64,000 nucleotides of DNA. It comes from an uncultured Pelagibacteraceae bacterium (lineage in GTDB: Bacteria > Pseudomonadota > Alphaproteobacteria > Pelagibacterales > Pelagibacteraceae). A model generated the notes under the pieces. That model made no database searches, was not told the origin of the DNA, and saw only the letters and a list, made by a program, of their open reading frames with translations. Where the stretch lies: NCBI GenBank assembly GCA_902578315.1, contig CACHCL010000006.1, forward strand, positions 1 through 64,000, given 5' to 3'. Shown here piece by piece: positions 57,292-64,000 of this stretch (position 1 is the stretch's first letter; the number at the start of each line of letters is the position of its first letter). The position numbers and the translations under genes are program-made.

Positions 57292-58615
57292 CTTTACAAT
57301 TTTTCTCAAGCCATTTAGCTGTACCTAAAAATCTTAAATCATCAAGTTTATCGCCAACTAACTGAACTCCTAATGGTAAGTCATTTTCTCCTGTAAGTAA
57401 AGGTAATGAAATCGTGGGCAAACCAAGATAAGTCCAAATTTTTTGGAAGTCTGCACTTCCAGTAGATTTTAATCCTTTATCAGCAACTCCGCTTGAAGAT
57501 GGAGTAATAATTCCGTGGTAATCTTCAAAAACTTCTTTATAGGACTCATAACTTTGTTTCATAAAATCTGAAGCGTCACCATATTCTTTTGCTGAATATT
57601 TTAATCCTCTAGAGATAGCTTCTCTCATTTCTTTTGAAAGTTTAGTTTTATCTTTTTTATAATAAACTTGAAAATTATTTGCCATATCAACTTCATGAAT
57701 AATTTGATGATACTTTGGTATGTCGTCAAAGTATGACGGTGTATCAAAAACCTCTATGTTTTTTTTGAAATTTTTAATTAAAAATTCAAAAGCTTGCTGT
57801 GATTTTTTATTTACATTTTTCCAATTTTTCGTTTTATAAAAAATAAACTTTGGATCAAAAACTGGTCCTTTCTCACATTCCTGAATCATGTTGTCAGCAG
57901 CGAAATAAATTGTTGATGGGTCATGTAAATCTTTTCTAATTAGTGATTTAGCTAATAATGCAACATCTTTTACACTTTTTCCAAATACACCCATTGTATC
58001 GAGTTTATCTGAAACTTTTAAAACACCGTTTCTAGAGATTAATCCATACGAGGGTTTATATCCAACTACTCCACAATATGATGCTGGCCTAATTACTGAT
58101 CCACCTGTTTGAGAACCCACAGATAATGGTGCCATATGTGAAGCAACTACAGCTGCGGAGCCGCTTGATGATCCTCCTGGTGTTCTTGAATAATCATGAG
58201 GATTTTTTGTTTTAGAAGGATGTATATATGCTAGTTCACAAGTAACAGTTTTACCCATTATGATTGCCCCTGAATTTTTTAATAAGTTTACAATTTCAGA
58301 ATCTTGTGAGTTGGACATTTTTTTTCTAAAAACTGTCCCACATTCAGTAGGCATATCATACGTACCTATAATATCTTTAATGGCAACTGGAACCCCGTGT
58401 AGTGGTCCTAAAGGTTTCCCAGATTTTCTATAAGTGTCAGCTTCTTCAGCTTTTTCTAATAAAAGTTTTTTGTCTAAAAATTGCCATGCCTGTACATCTT
58501 TTTCAAATTTTTTGATTCTATCTAAATAAGCTTTGCAAAGATCTAAAGAAGAAATTTCACCAGAATTAAGTTTTTGTGATAAATCGTATGCACTTAAAGA
58601 TGTAACGTCTATCAT
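57281..58615 (-). CDS. Amidase (amidase signature family)
   Basis: A 444-residue Ser-cisSer-Lys hydrolase: K80 in GVPVAIKD, the cis-Ser within GGSSSGSAA (about 148-156) and the nucleophile S173 in TGGSVIRPASY. The fold covers GatA and many catabolic amidases; the absence of gatB/gatC nearby argues against GatA. It follows dctM by 8 bases, so it probably acts on a compound brought in by that TRAP transporter, or on its product. Substrate unknown. Confidence 0.88.
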   Translation of the reverse strand: MIDVTSLSAYDLSQKLNSGEISSLDLCKAYLDRIKKFEKDVQAWQFLDKKLLLEKAEEADTYRKSGKPLGPLHGVPVAIKDIIGTYDMPTECGTVFRKKMSNSQDSEIVNLLKNSGAIIMGKTVTCELAYIHPSKTKNPHDYSRTPGGSSSGSAAVVASHMAPLSVGSQTGGSVIRPASYCGVVGYKPSYGLISRNGVLKVSDKLDTMGVFGKSVKDVALLAKSLIRKDLHDPSTIYFAADNMIQECEKGPVFDPKFIFYKTKNWKNVNKKSQQAFEFLIKNFKKNIEVFDTPSYFDDIPKYHQIIHEVDMANNFQVYYKKDKTKLSKEMREAISRGLKYSAKEYGDASDFMKQSYESYKEVFEDYHGIITPSSSGVADKGLKSTGSADFQKIWTYLGLPTISLPLLTGENDLPLGVQLVGDKLDDLRFLGTAKWLEKNCKDEG

Positions 58616-58623
58616 TTAAATTG

Positions 58624-59985
58624 TTAATTAGCGAATAATGTGTCTGGCAACCAAAGAGCTATTTCTGGAAATAGATACATTAAAAACATGGCAAATATAA
58701 CAATACCTAGGAAGGGCATAATGCCTCTAAATATTTCCATTAACTCTACATTTTTAGATTGGACACCTTTTAAATAGTATGCGGACATTGCCATCGGCGG
58801 TGTTAAAAATGAAGTTTGTAAATTCAAAGCGATAAGCATTGCGAAAAAATAAGGATTTACCTCGAAGAAAGCTACTAAAGGTAAAAATATTGGAACAAAT
58901 ATAATTAAAATTTCAGTCCACTCCAATGGCCAACCTAATAAGAAAATAATTATTTGTGTGATTACTAAGAATTGCCATGGTTGTAAATTCATTGATTTAA
59001 AGAAATGCTCAAAAACTTCATGGCCACCTAAGTAAGAAAAAACAGATGCGAAAGTCCAAGAGCCAATGAATAACCACATTATCATTGCAGTTGTCTTTGC
59101 TGTTAGAAATACAGACTCTTTAAAATTTTTCCATTTTAAAGTCTTGTAAAAATAAGAAAGCACTAATGCACCAAAGGCTCCTACTGCTGCAGCCTCTGCA
59201 GGTGTAGCAAGTCCTCCTAAAATAGTTCCTAATACTAATATTATTAATGAGAAAAGTGGCAAGAACGAAACCATAACCTCTTTTAAAATTTCAGATCTTG
59301 GCGGAATATCCTCTTTTGGAGGTTTAGGCGCTATTGATGGATTAAAATAAGCAAGTGTAACTGCGTACATTATATAAAGACCAGCTAATAATAATCCTGG
59401 GAAAATTGCTGCTGCAAACAATCTTAAAGGTGAAAGCTGAGCAATAACTGAGTAAACAATTAACATGATACTTGGAGGAATCAAAATTCCTAAACATCCA
59501 CCAGAACAAATTACTCCTGAAGCAAATTTTTTATCATATCCTGCCCTTATCATTGCAGGCCATGCAAGTAATCCCATTAGTGTAACAACAGCACCAATAA
59601 TTCCTGTCGCTGTTGAAAATAAAGCGCAAGTTACAAGCGCCGCAACAGCCATAGAAGCAGGGAGTCTGTGAGAAGCTAATCTTATTGCAAAAAATAATCT
59701 AGAAACAATTCCGGCTCTCTCAACTAAGTAACCCATAAATAAAAAGAGTGGGACAGCGGTTAAAACAGTGTTGTCCATAACTGTATACGTGTTCTGAACA
59801 AATAATTGAAAAATCCTATTATCAAAAAGATGTTCCATTCTTGTAGGATCGAAGTAAGCGTAATAGCCGAATCCAACTCCCATCGCCATTAATGTAAATG
59901 CAATTGGAAAACCTAGCAGTACAGCAAATAAGAAAATTGACATCATTAAAATTGCTATTTCTGGATTCGTTAAACTAAATAACAT
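58624..59985 (-). CDS. dctM: TRAP transporter large permease DctM
   Basis: The 12-helix transport subunit of a sodium-driven tripartite transporter. At 453 residues it shows IGAVVTLMGLLAWPAMIRAGYDKKFASG and GCLGILIPPSIMLIVYS, both DctM hallmarks. It overlaps dctQ by 11 bases and is followed by the amidase gene. Confidence 0.95.
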   Translation of the reverse strand: MLFSLTNPEIAILMMSIFLFAVLLGFPIAFTLMAMGVGFGYYAYFDPTRMEHLFDNRIFQLFVQNTYTVMDNTVLTAVPLFLFMGYLVERAGIVSRLFFAIRLASHRLPASMAVAALVTCALFSTATGIIGAVVTLMGLLAWPAMIRAGYDKKFASGVICSGGCLGILIPPSIMLIVYSVIAQLSPLRLFAAAIFPGLLLAGLYIMYAVTLAYFNPSIAPKPPKEDIPPRSEILKEVMVSFLPLFSLIILVLGTILGGLATPAEAAAVGAFGALVLSYFYKTLKWKNFKESVFLTAKTTAMIMWLFIGSWTFASVFSYLGGHEVFEHFFKSMNLQPWQFLVITQIIIFLLGWPLEWTEILIIFVPIFLPLVAFFEVNPYFFAMLIALNLQTSFLTPPMAMSAYYLKGVQSKNVELMEIFRGIMPFLGIVIFAMFLMYLFPEIALWLPDTLFAN

Positions 59986-60559
59986 CTTTTTGATCCTCGT
60001 CTTGTGAAGTTCGCATTAACATTTTTTCTGTCTCCTCAGCAACTACCATTCGAGCAGGCCAGTGACCGGTTTGAATACAAATAATTGCTCTACAAACTTC
60101 ACTGATACCCTGTATAACTAATAAAATTCCTGCAGCAGGTATCAAAGATTTAGCCATATAAATTTGGATTTGTGCTGGACTGTTCCAGCTTGTTTCTTTT
60201 ATCTTCCATGCAAGCGAAGCATATTCATAACCATAAAATGCCAAAGCCAACACACCTGGAAAGAAAAATATAAAGTATAAAATTAAATCTATGTAACCTT
60301 GCGTTCTCGGTTTGAAAAGTCTGTAAATTACATCACCTCTTACATGAGCTTCTGTAGATAAAGTGTATGCACCTGCCATCATAAAAATTGCACCATACAT
60401 TTGTAAACTGAAATCAAAGTTCCATAATGTAGGAGCATTGAAAGCATATGCCATAACAACTTCATAACAAGTACCGCCCATTAAAATTACGATGCACCAA
60501 GAAAATGCCTTCCCTACGGAGGTACTTAAAGTATCTGCAAAATGAATAAATCCCCTCAT
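59975..60559 (-). CDS. dctQ: TRAP transporter small permease DctQ
   Basis: A 194-residue protein with four helices that bridges binding protein and DctM. It shows ADTLSTSVGKAFSWCIV and LSTEAHVRGDVIYRLF, the latter close to the conserved HVRVDLF-type motif. A transcription terminator lies between it and dctP, so its expression depends on read-through. Confidence 0.93.
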   Translation of the reverse strand: MRGFIHFADTLSTSVGKAFSWCIVILMGGTCYEVVMAYAFNAPTLWNFDFSLQMYGAIFMMAGAYTLSTEAHVRGDVIYRLFKPRTQGYIDLILYFIFFFPGVLALAFYGYEYASLAWKIKETSWNSPAQIQIYMAKSLIPAAGILLVIQGISEVCRAIICIQTGHWPARMVVAEETEKMLMRTSQDEDQKDVI

Positions 60560-60597
60560 GACATTTTAAACTATTCTAATTTTTTTATAATTTCCAT

Positions 60598-60628
60598 AAA
60601 AAAAGGGGGCGCAAATACGCCCCCTTTT
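60598..60628 (-). terminator. Intrinsic terminator between dctP and dctQ
   Basis: On the minus strand, AAAAGGGGGCG and CGCCCCCTTTT form an 11-base-pair stem around a 6-base loop (TATTTG), followed by a T run. It begins 15 bases after the dctP stop and ends before dctQM, so part of the transcription should stop after the binding protein gene. Confidence 0.93.
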
Positions 60629-60643
60629 ATGTTTAAAATATAA

Positions 60644-61792
60644 TTAAATTTTAACTTTTGCTATTGAGCCGAACTCATTCTCGTAAGCCAACTTGTAATT
60701 TGGTTGGTTCATGAGTAAGTACTTCATAACTCTCTTAGCATAAGCTTTTTGTGAGTCTACAATCTTTTTAAAGAACGGATCTTTCTTATTGAAATCACCG
60801 ATTACTTTGTCCCAACCTTTTAGTTGTTGAGCTAAGATCGCATCTGACGTTTGATACACATTTACTTTATGCTGGTTCATCAATTTAGATAAGTCAGCTG
60901 AGTATCTTACTAATGCTTTAAAGTAGTTATCGCTGTTCGCAGCATAAGCAGCATTTTTTAGGATAGCCTGATGTTTAGGTGATAATCCGTTAAATGTCTT
61001 CTTATTTACTGGGATTTCAAACATCTCTTGAGATTGGTGGAAGCTTCCTAAGTGATAATGCTTAGAAACATCTTGCATACCAAACTGAGAGTCTGAAGTT
61101 GGGTTGTTAAACTCGGCAGCTTCAATCAAACCTGTCTTCATCGCAGGCTGAATTTCACCACCTGGTAATTGTCTTACAACCATTCCCATTGCTGTTAATA
61201 CGTTAGTAGCTAATCCTACTGTTCTGTACTTCATACCTTTTACATCAGATACTTTTGTTACGTTCTTTTTGAACCATCCAAAAGGCTGTGCAGGCATTGG
61301 CATATGGAAGAAACCAATATAGTCGAAACCAACTTTTGCAAGTGTTTCATCATAAAGTTTTCTACCTCCACCATACTCTATCCATCCCATAATTTCTTGA
61401 GATGACATTCCGTATGACGGACCAGTACCGAATAGAGAAGCTGCTGGATTTTTTCCATACCAGTAAGCTGTTACCCAGTGTCCCATATCAAGTACACCTG
61501 AACTTACTGCTTGTCCAATCTCCGAAGTCTTAACTACAGCTCCAACTGGCTGAAGATCAATTTTTAATTCACCTCCAGACATGTCGCCTACCATTTTTGC
61601 GTAGTCGCCAGCCATTTCAAAGAAAATGTTAGCGCCTGACGGCCAAGCCGCTTGCATCTTTAAAGTTTGCGGAGCACCAAATGCAATGTTAGGCATTGCA
61701 ACTGTTGCTGCTGCTGCAGCACTCGTTGCTGCTGCTGCTTTAAAGAACTTACGTCTTGATGGAGTTTTTACTCCTTTTTTTATTTTTGACAT
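60644..61792 (-). CDS. dctP: TRAP transporter substrate-binding protein DctP (Tat-exported)
   Basis: Periplasmic binding protein of the TRAP system. A twin-arginine signal (SRRKFFKAAAATSAAAA, residues about 12-28) ends near AFGA. The mature part has YRTVGLATNVLTAMG, LPGGEIQPAMKTGLIEAAEFNNP and YHLGSFHQS, a pattern I associate with the TakP/alpha-keto-acid branch; the ligand is not proven. At 382 residues it is normal. A strong Shine-Dalgarno GGAGGA (61796-61801) precedes the ATG, unlike most genes here. It is the first gene of dctP-Q-M. Confidence 0.94.
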   Translation of the reverse strand: MSKIKKGVKTPSRRKFFKAAAATSAAAAATVAMPNIAFGAPQTLKMQAAWPSGANIFFEMAGDYAKMVGDMSGGELKIDLQPVGAVVKTSEIGQAVSSGVLDMGHWVTAYWYGKNPAASLFGTGPSYGMSSQEIMGWIEYGGGRKLYDETLAKVGFDYIGFFHMPMPAQPFGWFKKNVTKVSDVKGMKYRTVGLATNVLTAMGMVVRQLPGGEIQPAMKTGLIEAAEFNNPTSDSQFGMQDVSKHYHLGSFHQSQEMFEIPVNKKTFNGLSPKHQAILKNAAYAANSDNYFKALVRYSADLSKLMNQHKVNVYQTSDAILAQQLKGWDKVIGDFNKKDPFFKKIVDSQKAYAKRVMKYLLMNQPNYKLAYENEFGSIAKVKI

Positions 61793-61795
61793 ATG

Positions 61796-61801
61796 TCCTC
61801 C
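61796..61801 (-). promoter_or_regulatory. Strong Shine-Dalgarno site of dctP
   Basis: GGAGGA on the minus strand, three bases before the ATG at 61792. Most starts in this window have weak or no such site, so this fits a need for high dctP translation. Confidence 0.7.
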
Positions 61802-61897
61802 GTTAGTTAATTAACTGAAATATTTAAGCACAATCTCAATTCAGAGTCTCGCTCTTTTTAGAATTATTTTAAATTGCAGATTCAATCTCTAGGTGTA

Positions 61898-62854
61898 CTA
61901 ATTCACCTGATCTTGTGGTTTATTGCCAGAAAAAAAATCCTCTAAATTTTTTGTAGCTCTAAATGCCATATCCCACCTCGTTCTTTTTGTTGCGCTTCCT
62001 AGATGAGGAAGTAAAAAAATATTTTTTAACTTCAAATATTCTGGATGAATTTTTGGCTCACCATTGTAAACATCTAAACCGTAAGCAAAAACTTTTCCGC
62101 TTTTTAATGCTTCGATCATAGCATCATCGTCAACTATATCTCCTCTTGCTGCGTTACCTATAACAGTATTTTCTTCTAGATAGCTTAGCGTTTCTTTATT
62201 CACAAGTTTTGTTGTTTCTGGAGTTGCTGGACAATTGATTGATAAAAATTCACTTTGCTTAAAAAGACTTTTTAAATCTTTATGATAAATTGCACCATCC
62301 TCAAGTTCTGGTGAAAGTTTAGATCTGTTATGGTAATGAATTTCCATATTAAAAGCCTTGGCTCTTTTAGCGACTGCTCTGCCTATTCTACCCATTCCTA
62401 ATATTCCTAATTTTTTATTGGACATTTGTTTTCCTAACAAAAAATCCCATGACCACTTCCAACTTTGGGTTTCGGCCGCTAAACGTCCCTCATAAGCTTT
62501 TCTTGAAGCACCTAATAAAAGTAAAATCTGAATATCTGCTGTAGCATCTGTAAGTACATCAGGTGTATTCGTCACGGTAATTCCTTTTTCTTTTGCAGCT
62601 TTTATATCTATATTTCCAAAGCCAACTGCGCCGTTAGCAATAATTTTTATAGAACTCGAAAGTTTAGAGATAGTATCAGCATTAATAGGATCGGAAACAG
62701 AACTTAATATCCCGTCAAAATTTTTTGAGCCATCTATTATTTCTTGAGGTTTAAAAATCTTATCGTCTTTATTTAAAGTAACTTCAAATAATTCTTTAAG
62801 TTTCTCCTCGTTTTCTTTGAGAAGTCTTCTTGTAACAAAAATCTTTTTTTTCAT
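61898..62854 (-). CDS. D-isomer-specific 2-hydroxyacid dehydrogenase (glyoxylate/hydroxypyruvate reductase type)
   Basis: NAD(P)H-dependent reduction of glyoxylate or hydroxypyruvate, or the reverse. Rossmann motif GMGRIG is at 153-158, followed by HNRSK (175-179), which suggests NADP preference; the catalytic triad is R237, E266 and H284 (PHLGSAT). At 318 residues it is normal. It lies one base after glcF, which oxidises glycolate to glyoxylate, so the pair links glycolate and glyoxylate. Confidence 0.9.
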   Translation of the reverse strand: MKKKIFVTRRLLKENEEKLKELFEVTLNKDDKIFKPQEIIDGSKNFDGILSSVSDPINADTISKLSSSIKIIANGAVGFGNIDIKAAKEKGITVTNTPDVLTDATADIQILLLLGASRKAYEGRLAAETQSWKWSWDFLLGKQMSNKKLGILGMGRIGRAVAKRAKAFNMEIHYHNRSKLSPELEDGAIYHKDLKSLFKQSEFLSINCPATPETTKLVNKETLSYLEENTVIGNAARGDIVDDDAMIEALKSGKVFAYGLDVYNGEPKIHPEYLKLKNIFLLPHLGSATKRTRWDMAFRATKNLEDFFSGNKPQDQVN

Positions 62855-62855
62855 T

Positions 62856-64000
62856 TTAAAAATTATTTAACTTATATGGCTTGGGTCCTCCGGTAAACCA
62901 ATCAAGCAACTCTACAGTATGAATAATTGGTATTCTAGTGCCAGCTGATATTTGTGTCATGCAGCCTATATTACCTGTTGAAATAAAATCAGGTGAAATT
63001 TTTTCTATATTATTTACTTTATTCTTTAAAAGTGATTTTGCCATTTTTTGGTGTAAAATATTGTAAGTCCCCGCGGAGCCACAACACAAATGTCCTTCCG
63101 GAATATCTATTACTTCGTTACCAGTTTTTGAAATTAAGTCTTTTGGTTGATCGTGAACTTTTTGTCCATGTTGCATCGAACATGCTGAATGATAGGCTAT
63201 TCTATATTTTTTTTCTAAGTTTAAATTTATGTTTAATTTTAAATTTTCGTCGAGGTACTCAGTAATATCTTTAGTTAATTCTGAAATTTTTTTTGCTTTC
63301 TTTTTTAAGTCTTTATCGTTTTTAAAAATATGACCATAATCTTTTAGTGTTGTCCCACATCCAGATGTATTACTTATTATCGCATCAAATCCATTTTTAA
63401 GATACTCTTCGTGCCAGCTCTCAATATTATTTTTAAATGACTCGTGTGCTAGTTTTTGTTTCCCCAAATGATGATTTAAAGACCCACAACAATTAATATC
63501 CGGCATCACAACAACTTCAACATTATGCCTATTTAAAAGTCTTATTGTAGCCTCGTTTATTTCAGGAGAAATAACTCTTTGGACACATCCAGTTAATAAA
63601 GCCACTCTTGAAACCTTCTTACCTATATTAACCTCGTAAACTTTTTGATCTTTTAATTTTTTTCCTGGGATTTTATCTGGCATTAAATTTAATGCGTTTC
63701 TTATAAATTTTGGAAATAAAAAACTAAATGGTTTTATTATTTTAGATGATAAAGCCATTAACAAAAATACTTTTGGTCTTGGTAATACAAAAGAAAGTAT
63801 ATTTCTAAATACTCTATCTAAAAAAGGCCTTTTGTAAGTTTCTTCAACATAATTTCTACCATGGTCAATTAAATGCATATAGTTCACCCCTGAAGGACAA
63901 GTAGTCATACAAGAGTAACAAGATAAACAACTATCAATGTGTTTTGCTATTTCTTTTGTGGCCGGTTTTTTATTCTCTAACATATCTTTTATAAGATATA
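62856..64000 (-). CDS. glcF: Glycolate oxidase iron-sulfur subunit, 5' end cut by window edge
   Basis: Electron-transfer subunit of glycolate oxidase. The frame is open through the right edge: the residues before the first internal Met read YLIKD, matching the GlcF segment after the first Fe-S motif, so an internal Met at 63983 is not the true start. The second cluster CLSCYSCMTTCPSG is visible, then two CCG-type domains: GCVQRVISPE with INCCGSLNHH, and HSACSMQHGQ with HLCCGSAGTYN. Roughly 60 N-terminal residues, including the first [4Fe-4S] motif, lie outside the window. Confidence 0.92.
   Translation of the reverse strand, partial: YLIKDMLENKKPATKEIAKHIDSCLSCYSCMTTCPSGVNYMHLIDHGRNYVEETYKRPFLDRVFRNILSFVLPRPKVFLLMALSSKIIKPFSFLFPKFIRNALNLMPDKIPGKKLKDQKVYEVNIGKKVSRVALLTGCVQRVISPEINEATIRLLNRHNVEVVVMPDINCCGSLNHHLGKQKLAHESFKNNIESWHEEYLKNGFDAIISNTSGCGTTLKDYGHIFKNDKDLKKKAKKISELTKDITEYLDENLKLNINLNLEKKYRIAYHSACSMQHGQKVHDQPKDLISKTGNEVIDIPEGHLCCGSAGTYNILHQKMAKSLLKNKVNNIEKISPDFISTGNIGCMTQISAGTRIPIIHTVELLDWFTGGPKPYKLNNF

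Noticed and set aside
57281-58615. Amidase as GatA of the Glu/Asp-tRNA amidotransferase.
   Set aside because: No gatC or gatB neighbours, and the gene is coupled to a TRAP transporter, which fits a catabolic amidase better.
62856-63983. glcF as a complete gene starting at ATG 63983.
   Set aside because: The frame continues to the window edge with YLIKD matching the internal GlcF sequence, and the first [4Fe-4S] motif would be missing.

Overview
The window is a dense, very AT-rich stretch of an alphaproteobacterial chromosome. Many genes overlap by 1-30 bases and no gap exceeds 180 bases. Split F1/F0 ATP synthase genes, the ffh-rpsP-trmD-rplS-leuCDB-asd-sdhCDAB order, the mdh/sucCDAB-lpd block, a SAM-II riboswitch on metX, a Tat-type TRAP binding protein and the low GC together point to the SAR11 clade (Pelagibacterales). 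This assignment rests on gene content, order and protein motifs read by eye; no search was run. No phage, insertion sequence, CRISPR array or restriction system was seen. Both window edges cut a gene.

Layout. 1-3.8 kb (minus): acyl-CoA synthetase (cut at the left edge), tRNA-Leu(CAA), a BASS-family transporter, a protein with two similar HTH domains and a small membrane protein. 3.8-5.4 kb (plus): YqaA/DedA-like protein, dsbB, coq7. 5.4-7.5 kb: HNH nuclease, esterase, HIG1-domain protein, thioredoxin-like protein. 7.5-10.9 kb (plus): argH, an LptM-like 36-residue lipoprotein, lysA, plsC. 10.9-12.9 kb (minus): tyrC, hisC. 12.95-15.5 kb (plus): promoter, SAM-II riboswitch, terminator, metX, metW, gloB. 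15.5-22.1 kb (plus): rplU, rpmA, obgE, proB, proA, nadD, rsfS, ctpA, rppH. 22.1-36.6 kb (minus): the F1 ATP synthase genes atpHAGDC, priA, then lpd, sucB, sucA, sucD, sucC. 36.6-39.1 kb: a membrane glycosyltransferase-like gene and a divergent methyltransferase between sucC and mdh. 39.1-45.9 kb (minus): mdh, mmsA, sdhBADC, asd. 45.9-47.4 kb (plus): a short epimerase and a GT2 glycosyltransferase between asd and leuB. 47.4-53.5 kb (minus): leuB, leuD, leuC, rplS, trmD, rpsP, ffh. 53.55-55.45 kb: a hairpin-rich element, then dapF and ftsY (plus). 55.4-64 kb (minus): alpha/beta hydrolase, DMT exporter, small membrane protein, amidase, TRAP transporter dctM/dctQ/dctP, 2-hydroxyacid dehydrogenase, and glcF (cut at the right edge).

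How it fits together. The core is central carbon and energy metabolism (TCA cycle from 2-oxoglutarate to oxaloacetate, complex II, F1 ATPase), amino-acid synthesis (Arg, Lys, Tyr/Phe, His, Met, Pro, Leu, Asp family), ribosome and SRP functions, and carboxylate uptake next to glycolate/glyoxylate metabolism. Accessory content is limited to two pairs of surface-sugar type genes placed at junctions of core blocks.

Most notable signals: (1) a SAM-II riboswitch whose 3' segment can form either the aptamer or a precise antiterminator competing with an intrinsic terminator before metX; (2) an undescribed four-hairpin element between ffh and dapF with its own plausible plus-strand promoter; (3) an acyl-CoA synthetase gene starting 4 bases after a tRNA 3' CCA; (4) SdhD with Phe where the heme b axial His normally sits; (5) loss of rimM, and apparently of mtaB and rlmH, from normally conserved neighbourhoods.
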